DNA of 62,000 bases, from contig JACVTC010000006.1 of assembly GCA_016946835.1 (NCBI GenBank), forward strand, positions 2,222,501-2,284,500, read 5' to 3'. Position numbers and translations under genes: made by a program. Shown piece after piece: positions 38,523-56,145 of this stretch. Source of the stretch: Neocallimastix lanati (nom. inval.). Taxonomy: Eukaryota > Neocallimastigomycota > Neocallimastigomycetes > Neocallimastigales > Neocallimastigaceae. The notes beneath the pieces were generated by a model. It did not search any database and was not told the origin of the DNA. It saw nothing but the letters and a program-made list of their open reading frames with translations. Position 1 is the stretch's first letter, and each line of letters starts with the position of its first letter.

Positions 38523-38958
38523 AATTAAATAAAATAAAATAAAATAAAATAAAATAAAATAAATAGTAGAATATAAATATTAGTACAGATTGAATAAAAT
38601 AAAATAAAATAAAATAAAATAAATAGTAGAAATATGAATATAAAGTATAGATTGAATAAAATAAAATAAAATAAAATAAAATAAATAGTGGAAATATGAA
38701 TATAAAGTATAGATTGAATAAAATAAAATAAAATAAAATAAATAGTAGAAATATGAATATAAAGTATAGATTGAATAAAATAAAATAAAATAAATAGTTG
38801 AAATATAAATATGAAGTACAGATTGAATAAAATAAAATAAAATAAAATAAAATAAAATAAAATAAAATAAAATAAAATAAAAAATACAAAATAAAATAAA
38901 ATAAAATAAAATAAAATAAAATAAAATAAAAAATACAAAATAAAATAAAATATCCAAA
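38523..38958. repeat. Composite minisatellite: (TAAAA)n with a ~30-bp spacer unit
   Basis: Runs of TAAAA alternate with a spacer near TAGTAGAAATATGAATATAA followed by AGTATAGATTGAA. The spacer occurs about five times between 38560 and 38825. Pure (TAAAA)n then continues to 38958, broken twice by AAATACAAAATAAAA. The long poly-Phe/Tyr/Leu frames here are artefacts. Confidence 0.92.
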
Positions 38959-41044
38959 AAAAATAATAATAATTAAATAAAAGTTTGAAAAAACAATTTA
39001 CATATTTATATATACAATTAAATAATATTTTAATGGAGGCTTTTATAAAAAAAATATTTATCCCTATTTAGAAGATAAGTATATATTTATATATTTTGGG
39101 AAAGTTAAACCTTTCACCAAATGATAATTCTACAAAATTTATTTTTTCTTTGTGATGTATAATATGAAAGATTTATTTGAAAAAAAAAAAAATAAATAAT
39201 AAAGTCAATTTTTTTATTTTTTATTCATGGCAAATACAATTTTATGTAATAAATACATCACATTTCTATATTTTATATTTTGTATTATATATGTAAAGTA
39301 TTTTTTTTTTATTTATTGATATTAATAAAATTTAATAGAGATAACCATCATTAATGTAATGTACATTGTAATACAAAACTACATAACTTTTTTTTTTATA
39401 CCTTTTTACCATTTTTAAATATATATATAGTTATTTTTTTTTTTTTTTTTTTTTTTTAAATGTATTTAAATAATGTAACTGTATCATTTTTATTACTATC
39501 ATATAATTTTTATTGATAAAATGTAGGACAGGTTTAATGAATGGTATTGGTAATGAATGAATTTATTTAGATCATTTATTTACTTTATAGAATATTTATT
39601 TAAATATTTATTTAAATCCTTATTTATTTATTTATTTTGGTTATTATTGGAATTTAATTAATTTAATTATTATATTAATGATTTTGTAATTATGGTAATA
39701 ATAAAAAAGTTTAATTTTTAAACTTTTCTTAATAATTATTATTTTATTATTAATTAAGATTCAGTACCATGATAAATTTATCCAAAATTAATGGATAAAG
39801 TTATAAATGAATTTAATATATAAAAAAAAAAAAAATGTGTTAAATTATTAATATATAGATATTTATATAAATAAATTGAAGGAATTGAACTAATTTTATT
39901 ATACTTTATTTTTTATTTTTATGATAAAGTTTTGTGGCTAACATAAAATAAAATTATTAATATCTATATTTCATAATTATTTGGTATTAATAATTATTAA
40001 TTACAAATTATAATGAAATAATATAAACATAATTTTTATAATTTTTTTATTATTTATTTAATTATATTAAATTATCAAGATTCTCCTATTTTAATAAATA
40101 ATAATCGAGAAAGAAAGAAAAGAAAAAGTAAAGACAAATGAAAAGAAAAAAAGAATAATAGTAAAAATAATAATAATAATAATAATATTAATAAATGATC
40201 ATATGGTTACAGTATCCTTATCATATTAATTTTGTTATTGGTATCATCATCATGATATCATAATCCATTTAAAATATGTTAAATTTATGATTTATTTTTT
40301 TTTTATTATATTGAAAAAAGAATTTTATTATTATAATTATTATTATTATTATTATTTTTTATTTTAATATTTTTTAGTACTGTTTTTTGGAAAAAGAAAA
40401 AAATATATAAATAAACTGAAAGGAAAAATAAAAACCTAATAATACATAATAATAATAAATAACAATGGTAAATAATAATAATAATGATCATGGAGAGACA
40501 TTCTTTCTAAAACTATAATAAGGATAAAAATAAAAGTTATATTAAAATATTTTATTTTTTTTTTTTTAAATGGTATTAATTTATAATCTTTATATGATCT
40601 TGTGTATATATCATTATAAACTAAATAAAAATTAAAATATAAAAATTAAAAATTAAAAAAAAAAAAAAAAAATTGTGTGACAATACACTTTAATATCTAT
40701 TATATATTAAAATATCCAAAAAAAAAAAAATAATAATAATATTAATATTAAAATTAAAATACCAATAATAAAAAGATATTCATAAATTTATGATTATTTA
40801 TTTTATTTTATTTTATTTTATGTAATTTAATTTCAAAATAGATACTTTTTAAAACCTATGAATTAATCGAAATAAAACCAAAAAAAAAAAAAAAAAGCTC
40901 ACATGCTTCTTAATATCTTAAGAAATATGAAGAAAGTTTTAAATTTTAATTTATATCTTTATATATATATATTATATGCCTATCAGTTTAGATGGTAATA
41001 ATAAATAATTAAAATCAAATAACAGTATAATCGAATTATAATAA

Positions 41045-41080
<36 letters not shown>

Positions 41081-44000
41081 TATAAAGGATAATTAAATAA
41101 TAAATAAATAAATAAATAAATAATCATTCCAGGAGGATTACGATCAGAACTAAACTAAGCCTTTTTTTTATCCGATCAAATTTGACAATTACTAATTTTT
41201 AACAAATAAAAAAATAAATAATAAACATTAAATAATCATTAATAACATATATTGTACAAAGAAAAAAAAAAAAATATATATATATATATATAAATATTAT
41301 TAAATTTTAATATTAAAATATAATATATGAATATATATATGAATATATAATATATATATATTTTTGATATATATATAAAAAAAGAAATAAGAAATATAGC
41401 AACCAAGATATAAAATAGAGTTACTTCCTTTTCATTAATAAAAGAAGTGAATATTTCGGTTGTACCAACATTTATTGATATATAAAACAATTAATGAATA
41501 CTAAAAAAAAAAATTGCAAATAAAAAATAATAATAATAATAATTAAGTATAAAGAAGATAAAGAAGATAAATTGTAAAGAAATAAACAGCCATAAAAGAT
41601 TATTATTATGAATATAAAGTTAAAAAAATAAAAAAAAAATATATATATATGCAAGTATGTATGCATATATATTTGGAGAGAAATAGAAAATAATAAGATA
41701 ATAAAATAATAAAAATAATAAATACTAATAAAAGTCTTTTTTTTTTTTTTTATTATTTTCATTTTAATTCTTTTAAAATCTATATAAACAAAATCATCAT
41801 GAACATTTTTATTATTATTTAATTATTTAATTAGTAATTAGTAATTATTAAATATTTATTAGTAATTATTATTTACCTATTAATATCATTTTCTATTTTA
41901 GGATAAGTTTTTTTTTTCAGCTTTAACCCAGCAAATTCTATGGTAAGTTTTTTAAATATAAAAATGAAAAAAAAATAAAAAAAAAAATAAAAGATTTAAT
42001 TTAATTATTCATTAATTTAATTAAAAGTACAAATAATATTAATTATAAATAAATGAATGATTAATTAATTGAGTAAATAAATAAATAATTAAGTAACTGA
42101 ATAAATAATTGAATAAATAAATAATTTTTAATTAATAAATTAAATTTTTTATGGTTTACCGTGTTTTATTCTTTATTATTTATATATGGTCTATTGGTGG
42201 CACTTGCATATATATATATAAATACATATATATATACATATTCATATATTAATACAATTATATATACATATTTACATATTTATATATTAATACATATATA
42301 TAAATATATAATAAAAATAGAAATATTATTTTTAATTAATAAGTTAATATAAATATATATATATATATTTTTTAGACTAAAAGATTAACTTTATTTAATA
42401 ATACTTATTATATATTATGAAAATAATAATAATTATAATTATACTATTGAAGAAGAAAAAGGCTTCCCCATTTCAATTAAATTTTTTTATTTAATATTTG
42501 ATATATATATATATTTATTAAAACTATTTTCACTTATTTATTATGATTAACATTTATTTTTGTATTTATATTTATTATGTTACATTTTCTTTTATTCATT
42601 TACAAAATGAAAATTATTTATTATTAAATATAATTTATCATAAATACTCTATTATATCTAATTTAACTATCACCTTTATTCTTGTATCGATAAAACTTTT
42701 TATTTTGTTTTATAAAATTTTAAGTAAAAATTTCATCATTAAATGTTTTAAAATAATAATTTCTTTTTATTTTATTTTATTTTATTTTTATATTAAACAG
42801 AATTCAAAAATTAAAATAAATATTTAATATATATTATAAAATAAAGTATATTACATTTCATTAAATTAAAATAATAAATAATTTATGAAAACCATAAAAT
42901 TATAAAAAAATAAAGAATAAAAAATAAAAATAATACAAGATAGGTTATGTTATGTATGACATAATGGATACAGAGGATGAATTGAAACCAAAAAGTTAAA
43001 ATAATATGGCTAACTATTAATTATTATTATTTGATTTATTATTTATTATTTATTATTATTATTATTATTTATTATTATTATTGATTATTATATAGTAGAA
43101 AATAAAAAAAAAATGGTCATCTATTAATATTAAGGATAGATGGCAATTAAAGGCAAAGCCACGAGCATGTTTTTACTTTTTTTTTTTTTTTTATTTCTTT
43201 TAATTTAGAAAATTTTTTTGATTCATCATATTAATTAAATAATAATTAATAATTACATATTAATATAATAATATAATATAATAATATAGTACTAGTTAAA
43301 TAATAAAATTAAAATAATAAATAAATATATATATTTTTGTAAGTTAAATAGTAAAAAAAAAATACCAATGAAATAAAAAAAAAAACTTAAATTTTCATAA
43401 TTAAATCATAATAAAATAATGAAAATAATAATATCAAATATTTTTTATATTAAAATTAAAACATTTCAATGGACTTAAATAGTGGCGATACAATTTAATA
43501 TATCTTTTAGTTTTTTTTATGGTAAAATATTAAAAATTAATGGTATATATAATAAATATATAAAATTATATAGTATGATTATATAACATTATATAGAATG
43601 AATATATTGAATAAATTAATAGAATTAAATAAATTTTAATTTTTTAATTAATATTAAAAAAGTATAAAATAAGTAATAAATGAATAATTAATAAATAAAC
43701 ATTTAATAATAAATATATTTTTTTGGTAAAAAAAGAATTTTTGATTGTAATAAAATGGAAGAGTGGCTCATTCAAATGATCAAAAAAATTTAAATTAAAA
43801 TAAATAAAAAATAATAAATAATAAATAATAGAAATTAAATAATAAAAATTAAATAATAAAATTATAAAAATTAAAATAAAATTTATTATTTAAATCATTT
43901 AAAATAATATTTTTCATTAAATATTTATCAATCGATTCGTTCAATTATTTATTTAAAAAATTAAAGATTTTTATTTAAATTGGTTATTCCAAATTAATTA

Positions 44001-45920
44001 AAAATTTATTGGGGCAATAGTTATTACAAATATATTAGAATACAATAGATAATATATTATTCATCCTACAAAATTTATATAAATTTATAGTACTAATATA
44101 TTAGTATATAATATGTCATAAATTATAAATACAATATAATATATGTAAATTTTAAATGGTGGATTGACAGCTTTTCAAATCATTAATATTAAAAATTACT
44201 ATGGTAATTTTTTTATTTTTAAAAAATCATAATAAATTAAATAAATAAATAATTAATTAAATAATTTTTTCTAGTATATAAAAATTCGAAATAATAAGAT
44301 GGTGGTCCACTGAAATTCATTGATTAGGCCATGAGGTTTTTCTTATTCTTGTTATTTATGTAATTTCATACTTATATAATAAAGAAATTATGATATATTC
44401 AAGATTTATTGTCACATTTTTCTTTTTTCTTTTTTTCTTTTTTATATATCATTCAGTATCACTTTTTAATATATATATATATATATTTTTTTTTACATAA
44501 TACTACCAATACTATGATTATAATAAATAAAAAATAGTTAATAATGGATAAAAGTTTTATTATAAATCATAAATTTAATACATAATTAAAAAAAATTTTT
44601 TTTAATAACTTTTATTATTATAAATGCATATTATTAGAGTTAATAGTTAACATTACTAGATAATTTAATACTAATACAATTAGTTTCTCTGCATAAACTT
44701 TAAAACTAAAATAAAGTCACCCTCATTATTATCATTATCATTATTAATTTATTGTTATTATTTTTATTATTATTATTATTATTATAACGTAAAAATAATA
44801 ATATTAATACTAAATTATATTAAATTTTTTATAATATTTTATTTATATTTAAATTTGATTATCAAAAAAAAAAAAAAAAAAAAAAAAAAATTAGATTTAA
44901 TAATTAAATGAGATAGATCAACCATTTTTTTTTTATTTATATCAAAAGACCTATGGAAGAAGACGGAAAATTAAAACAAAAAAATGAAAATAAAAAAAGA
45001 AAAAATTAAAATAAAACTCGTGGTTTTTTTTATTTGATTATTAATTAACTTTTTTTTTTTTTTTTTTTTTTTTTTTATGAGAAAAAAGAGTTTTAAAAAA
45101 TTTTCCTCTTCTACTTTATTTTATATTAATTATTACTATTATATTTTATACTTTCACACATTTTATGTTTTTTTTTTTTTTTTTTTTTTTTTTTGGTTAT
45201 ACATTTATATTGTACATATATATCTTTATGCATTTTTTATACTTTAATCTTTAATTATTATTATTATAATCAATATTAATTAATTATAATATTTATAATG
45301 ATTAATCATAATATTATTATTATCATCATTGTTAAATATTAATGTTTAATTATTTTTTAATTATAAGTATCATTGATTATGCTTTTTTTTAATAAACATT
45401 ACATATTATTATAATTATTATTAATTACTAATTTATTATCCATATTAGTTAATTAGTTATCATTAGTGATTTATGATTTTATTATTCTTATTATTTTAAT
45501 TGATTATTATCATTAAATAATTTTTATTATTATTAATGAAGATTCCCATGATATATCTCTATTTTTATTTTTTTTTAATTGGTATTACATTATTTTATTA
45601 TTATAAAGTTTTTAGTATGATTATCCAAAAATGTTTTTTTTTTTTTTAATAACATTTCTTTTGTTGTAACTATTATTATTATTATTATTATTATTATTTC
45701 GCTTTATTGTGATGTTTAAATGTGATAAAATATATAATATATGAATAAATAAATAAAATAAATAATAAATAATTAATAAATAAATAAATATAAGTAAATA
45801 AAAGGATAATTAAATTATATAATTTATATAAATAAATAAAAAGGATAATTAAAACATATAATTAATACTCCATCTAAAAGAAAAAGTTTTTTAATATAAA
45901 TAAAAAAAAATTTAAGACCA
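38959..45920. other. Gene desert, second part
   Basis: Almost pure A/T with scattered short, slightly GC-richer islands of 20-40 bp (for example near 39525, 41130, 43140, 43760, 44155, 44305). These carry no open frame or tRNA fold I can support. One 22-bp island (41921-41942) is bounded by good splice signals on the plus strand. Confidence 0.45.
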
Positions 45921-48247
<2,327 letters not shown>

Positions 48248-49285
48248 TAATGATTTACCTATTATTATTAATATCCATATAATTTTATCCAAGCATGGTT
48301 ATGAAATTATCTAAATCAAAATAAAAGTTAACAATAATAATAAATAATAATAATTATAATAATAATAATAAATAGTAATAGTAGCAATAATAATAATAAA
48401 TAATAGTAATAATAATAATAATAGAAATAATTTTAGACATTGAATTAAATAACTAATTAAATTAAATTTAAAACTATTAAAAATTAATAAAAAAATGAAA
48501 AATTGTATTTTATAGGTAAAATTTATAATATAAAGGTATTTTCTATTAGCTATATAGATTTTTATTTTCTATTTATTCTTTAAACTTTTATTATTATTAT
48601 TATTTGTAATAACTATATGAATGAAAAGTTTTTTTTTTTATATATATATATATTTAAAAGCCATTGATAAACCATATTTATATAATTGTTAATTATTATT
48701 ATTTAATTATTAATTATTAATTATTATTTATTATTCAATTATTATTATTCAATTATTATTAATTATTAATTATTATTTATCTATTTATTATTGTCTATTA
48801 TTTATTTATTTATTATTGTCTATTAATAAATAATTAATTCTTAAAAATATATATATATATATTTTGTTTTTATTTTACTAATTTTCTAATCAATTAATTA
48901 ATTAATCTTTTAAATTTATTTCCATAAAATAAAGTATAAATGTTCAAAAAAGGAAATAAAAAAGTTTAAATTTTTTTTTTATCTTTTTTATCTTTTTAGG
49001 AAAAAGTACCGATACCCAGTGAATTTTTTTTTTATAAAGTATATCCTGTTATATCCCATTATTATCGCTATTATTTATTATTTATTATTAATTATTAACT
49101 ATTGACTTTCTATTATTAATTACTAATTATTATAAATATTATAGAATGTATAGAATATATAGAATACAAATAAAATGCATTGAATAATAAATACATAAAT
49201 AAAAATAGATATATAAATTGCATGTACAATATACATTAATGTAACAAATGCTACATCTTGATAGAAAGTTTTACAGTGAATGGAG

Positions 49286-49323
<38 letters not shown>

Positions 49324-50070
49324 TATTTAAATATAAAGACTTTTAATTAATTAATATACATTTTAATTTAATATAAAAATATAAAAAAAATTTTTTTTAT
49401 TTCATAATTGTACAACCTCATCTACAATAGTGCATAAAATGTATTTTAATATTAACTTTTTGTAACAGAGCTTTTTTTTTTTTCTTTTTTTTTTTTTATG
49501 GTCACCTTTAATAATAGTTATTTAATATTATTAGTAATATTATTAATAATTATTAATAATTATTAATTATAAAAAATAAAACTTTATTTTTTTTTCTAAT
49601 AATATATCTAAAAAAAAAAAAAAAAAAAAAAAAAAATAAAATTTATATAGAATAATGCACTTTTAAATTAGAATTAAATTTAAAATATATATATGTATAC
49701 ATATATAAAAAGTATAATCGTAAAAAAAAAAAAAAATTATAGCTTAATGATTTATGAATCATTAAACTATTACTTTTTACCTTTAGAATAATTTAAACAC
49801 AGCTATAAAATAATAATAAAAATAAAAATAAAAAATATTATTAATTAATAAAATTAAAATTAAAATTAAAATTAAAATTAAAATTAAAATTAAAATTAAA
49901 AATAGTTTTTTTTTTTTTCCTTTTTTTTTTTTTTTTAATTCTTATTCTTTTGAATCCTTATAAACTTTATTGGTAGGTTTGACTAGATGAAGATTTAAGG
50001 TTATTTATATTTTATATATTTTTTTTAATTTTTTTAATTTTTTTTTTTCCTTTAAATTTCAAATTCTTTC

Positions 50071-50110
<40 letters not shown>

Positions 50111-51131
50111 TAATTATTTAATCATTTTATTATTTTATTTTATTTTATTATTTTACTATATTACATTATTAATATACTTTTCCTTTTTTTCTATTTTTTT
50201 TCTATTTTTTTTTTTTTTTTTTCACATTTTAATTAGTGTTATTTTTTTGTTCACATTTTAATTAGTATTAGTATAATTACATAGTAGAATAAAAAAAAAT
50301 ATATTTTTTAATTTTTTAATGGTATTATTATTATTAATATATTTCTTTTATCGTTAGTGAATATAATCTTTTTATTATTATAAATATAATCTTTTTATCA
50401 TTATGAATACATTTTTTTTTTCAATTATGACTATATCTTTTTATTATTATATTTCTTTAATCATGTTAATTATTAATATTGGATGCCATTTATTTTTTGA
50501 TTATTTATTACTGGATTATTTGATATTATTTGATATTTGTTATTCAATAATGATATCTATAAATATTTTGTTGAATTATCGCAATAATATAATATAATAT
50601 ATATTTATATTATTAAATCCCGGATAGAATGTTTCATTTTAATAATAAAATCGGAAAAGAGCAATAAAACTAATAAATTAATAAAACAAATTAATAAAAT
50701 AAATAAATAATAATAATAAAATAATATTGAAATAAAGTATATTAAATAAATAAAATGGAATTTGATAATAAAAAAAACCAAAAAATTCAAGGAGAAAGAG
50801 ATTGGAGGGGAAGAAAAAGGGAAAGAGAATAATACAATGTAACAAGAAATTAAAAAAAAAAAAAAAAAAAAAAGAAAGAGAATAATAATAATAATGATAA
50901 TAATAATAAATTTAATTATATATATATTTATGAGATATACGTTTTATATATTTATACATTCATATTCATATTCAAATCCGTATCTATATCTATATCTATC
51001 TATATCTATATTATATATATTTGATAATAGTAATAATAATTTTTTTTTTAAAAAATTTTTTTTTTATTTTTTCATTTGATTTTTCAAATATCTTCATTTT
51101 GATGATATTGAAGTTCATTTGATTTCTTTCT

Positions 51132-51181
<50 letters not shown>

Positions 51182-51748
51182 TTTTAATAAAATTTATTAT
51201 TGTTTTTTTAAAAGATAAAAAAAATTGAGAAAGGAAAAAGAGAAAAAATGCTTAAAGTTTAAAAATAACTAAATTTAAATATAAAAATATATAAAATAAT
51301 TTTTATTAAATCATTAATAAATATTAAAAAAATAAAAAAAATAAAATAAAAATTAAAAGATAAAATAATAATAATTTAGACAAATAATAACGATTAGGAT
51401 CAAAATTATTAATATTGCGCTATAAATAAATATTTATATGTTATTATATTATTATATTATTTATTATCAATACATATCATACATATAAATCTGTTTTTAC
51501 TTTAACGGTTATCTTTTTCTATTTAACAATCATATTTTAATTCTTATTCCTATTTATTATTCCTATTTATTATTTTATATTAATATATCAATTTTTTTTC
51601 CTTTTTCTTCCTTTAATATTCTTTTCTCTTTTCTCTTTTTTTTTTGTCCCCCTTTTCTTTTTTCCTTTCCCCCTTCTTTTTTATTATAGTCTTTTCCCCA
51701 TTTTTTTTTATTTTTTATTTTATTTTATTTTTTTTATTAATTATTTTT

Positions 51749-51793
<45 letters not shown>

Positions 51794-52411
51794 TTTTGTT
51801 TTTTTGTTTTTTTGTTTTAATTCATAGCTTTATTAATTTTCAATTTTCTTCATTTTGTATTCTAATTTAATTTAATTTAATTATTTTTTTCTTCCAAATC
51901 CCGTGATTGATAATAATTTAAAAAAAAATAGAATAAAATAACCTTTATATATTAAAAGAGAAAAAAATAGTAGTTTAAAATAATAATAATAATAATAATA
52001 ATGAAATAAAATAAAATAAAATAGAATAAAATATAAGATAAATAATTATAATAATGATGAAAGTAACTTTTAAAAGGGGAAAAAAATAAAGTATGATTAA
52101 TTAGTTTTATAATTATAATAATAATTATAATAATAATAATTTTTTTTATAAATCATTCTCCAATAATTTTTTCAATTTTTTCATTTTTTTTTTCCATTAA
52201 AATAATAAATAAATTTTCCATTGTATTTTTTGAAACATAATTAATTTAATAAAAAACAAAAAAAAATTAAAGAAAAAAAAAAAAAAATTTTTTAATTAAA
52301 AGAAATTAATAATTATTATAATATTTCGGAAGAAAAAAATATTTTTCGAATTAGAATTGACATTAATTAATTTAATTTATTAATAAAAATAAATAAATAA
52401 ATAATTAAATG
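48248..52411. other. Gene desert, fourth part
   Basis: Includes an (AAAATT)n hexanucleotide tract near 49853-49900, a (TATCTA)n tract near 50980-51015, a 46-nt T run at 51134-51179 and a pyrimidine-rich stretch at 51596-51800. No gene is supported. Confidence 0.45.
51596..51800. repeat. Pyrimidine-rich tract
   Basis: The plus strand is almost only C and T for long stretches (TTTGTCCCCCTTTTCTTTTT, TTTCCCCCTTCTTTTTT), ending in a ~35-nt T run. It is the most C-rich block of the desert. Confidence 0.7.
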
Positions 52412-53570
<1,159 letters not shown>

Positions 53571-54594
53571 CTTTATTTGATTTATCTAATTTTAATTAAT
53601 TATATTTTAATATCCTGCATTTAACTTTTATCAATTTTTATTTATTTATTATTTATTCATTTATTAATTACATGAATATTTTTTATTTAAAAAAAAAAAA
53701 AAAACACTGAATTAATAATAAAAAATAAATATCGTTTATCCAATTAGAACATAATAATATTTGAAATAGTAATGTGAAATAAAAAGTAATATTCAAAATA
53801 AAAGTTATAATATTCAAAATAAAAGTTATAATATTCAAAATAAAAGTCGTATAAATAAATTCAGAAAAAAATTCATAGATAATGAGCCTCACCTCCAAGA
53901 TTATATGATCTCTGTTTTAAGAGGGAATTCTTATTCAGGATTAGAGTTTGAATTGACTATCTAGAAAGAAACTATGAGTCTTCTCTTTTTCAGAGGCATT
54001 GGCCCTGCTAGCCTTTCTTACTGCATTTTTCAGCATTAATACTTCTGGCTAGTTTGCTCTTGATAGCATCGTAATAGCCATCCTTGTCGAGAATATTAGC
54101 CCTTAGGCATAATTTCTGTAAATAGAGCCGCTGATTACACTAAGAATGGCATTTTGTAATAATCAATCAGAAATGATTTGGTTCTTAAAACAAAACATTC
54201 CATTTTTTCCTTTATTATAATTTAAATCAATAATGTATCTGCATCTCTTTCACCAAGAAGAAAGTTATATAATTGGTACCACACGTTACATATATATTTA
54301 CACTCTCATTCATAAAATTACTTAAATTAACACGATTTTCACCAATTAAACTATTCAGTATATTATTAGTAATGATAATATTATTTTCACTATCATTATT
54401 ATAAATATTTCAATTTATACTATCACTAATTCTACTATTAGTAACAATATTATTTCTATTGTTGTTATTATTAATATTATACTCATCGTTACTATTATCA
54501 GAATCTGTACTTGATTTTATATTATTCATATTTGTGACAACAGTGTTTATATCACTATTCAATATTGAACAATATTTAGTAATAATTGTCCATC
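53571..54594 (-). pseudogene. LINE (family B) C-terminal tail and 3' UTR
   Basis: From 54594 down, the minus strand encodes an Asn/Ser-rich tail (TNMNNIKSSTDSDN, then NIYNNDSENN), homologous to 56190-56470. It then continues into a decayed C-terminal region with frameshifts (for example LRANILDKDGYYDAIKSKLA near 54100, then KNAVRKASRANASEKEKTHS in another frame). The stretch 53690-53790 matches 59035-59120, so this is a shared 3' UTR. Not functional. Confidence 0.65.
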
Positions 54595-55986
54595 AACCTT
54601 TACACTAGCCTTGAAAGATAAGTATATAGGTTTTCAATAAATTTATAGCACTTATCTCTAATGCCTATGTAATGAATTTTCATTAATACATTATATATAG
54701 GAACTGTGTCATACGTCTTCTTTAGGTCCAAAAAAAGCAAAGTTAAGTATCTTTATTTTCATATTTTTTCATCACTGACATATAATTGTTAATAAAGTGT
54801 AAAGGCTTATACATTCTTCTCGGTTACGAAATCTATATTGTTCAGATCTTATAAATCCTTTATCAATTCAATATTTAGAGATTCTATTGACGATGATTTT
54901 TTTTTTGCTATAATTTTTAACCCATTATTAATAAGAGAGATACCACGATAATTATTACAATCTGACGGATCGACCCTTTTTATGAATAGAAATTATCAAT
55001 GTATTATTTCCTGATTATGGAAAACTACCATTCCAAATACAATTGATTTAAGACTTTTAAGACATTTAAAGCCAGATGAAATATTAATATTATTTTTTTC
55101 ACTTGATTCTTCTGAATCATCTTTACCTGGGAATCAAAACTTTGAAGAATTCCATTGGAATATCATCAGGGCCACAAGCTTTAAAGTCAGGCGTAGATGA
55201 GACTACCTCGCTAATTTTTTCATCACTAATACCATTATTAATTTCTCATTCTTGTTGCCTTGGATTTCCCAAATTCCTAAGTACATAATAATCTTTCCAG
55301 AAGTCCTTAGAAAGACTATGGCCTGAAGAATCCAACCCTAAGAATTTATAATGAGAATGCCTAGCTTTTAATTTTTCATCTGTAGAAGATATTAATATAT
55401 TGTTATTGGTTTTAATAGAATGAGGGATCGTGAAAGATTAATTAATTATTTTTTTTTTGGTATTCTTTTTTTAGCCCATTTCCATGCTTTCCTAGTATCA
55501 AATTTTTTAAGAGCTAACAAACATTCAATTTTAAGCCAATGAAAATATTCCATTTCTTTTTTCCTATATTTATTACATTTTTTAATGAATTGATTCACAT
55601 AATCTATTATTCCAGTCAACCATTTTAGAAAATTCATTGGAATCACTTGTAGATTTATAACCCTTAATTTGTTTATATTTTAATATGTTTTACCTTTTGA
55701 AGACAATAAATTCTGCGGGGATATTCTAAACATCGCTTTTCTGATTTCTGTAGACGATATAATCGATAAATCCTTAGCAATGAAATTAGTCGTGTTAATG
55801 AACTTTTCAACTATTCAATCTACTGAAAGTTCTTCATTTCCTAATACTTCACTAAAAATCTCAAATTTATTGTGATCACAAATTTCATTCTTAAGTTCTA
55901 GACTTTTATACCTATCTCATCAAACAAATTATTATTATTTTTTTTTTTTGGTAAAACAAAAATGATTCATCTGTGGTAGTTTTTTT

Positions 55987-56035
<49 letters not shown>

Positions 56036-56145
56036 AAATGAACTAAGAGTGATTTATGATCTGATACAGCAGGAAAATCAGCACAATTAGTACTTAATAT
56101 TTTTTTCCAGCATACTTTGAGTTGACTAAAGCGTCATATATATAT
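54595..56145 (-). pseudogene. LINE (family B) endonuclease end and reverse transcriptase remnant
   Basis: Near 56040-56145 the minus strand shows the end of an APE-type endonuclease (FPAVSDHKSLLVHL, with the SDH motif). A Lys/Trp-rich linker (55446-55646, KFDTRKAWKWAKKRI) follows. RT blocks are KACGPDDIPMEFFKV (about 55160), NNYRGISLIN-like at about 54940, RFRNREECISLY at about 54820, and a decayed motif A ending TYDTVPIYNVL. Many stops and shifts are present. At about 54595 the RT is joined directly to the C-terminal tail, so the palm with FADD and the Cys-His motif are deleted. A 45-nt T run (55989-56033) interrupts the endonuclease-linker region. Confidence 0.7.

Noticed and set aside
38515-38957. 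Three overlapping Phe/Leu/Tyr-rich membrane-like proteins
   Set aside because: Artefacts of the TAAAA-based minisatellite.
42152-42352. A short secreted or membrane protein gene near 42.16 kb
   Set aside because: The frame is hydrophobic only because of A/T composition and runs into TATATA repeats; no downstream coding sequence supports it.
49735-49805. A possible tRNA or small RNA hairpin
   Set aside because: TTAATGATTTATGAATCATTAA is a short palindrome, but there is no cloverleaf or conserved tRNA sequence.
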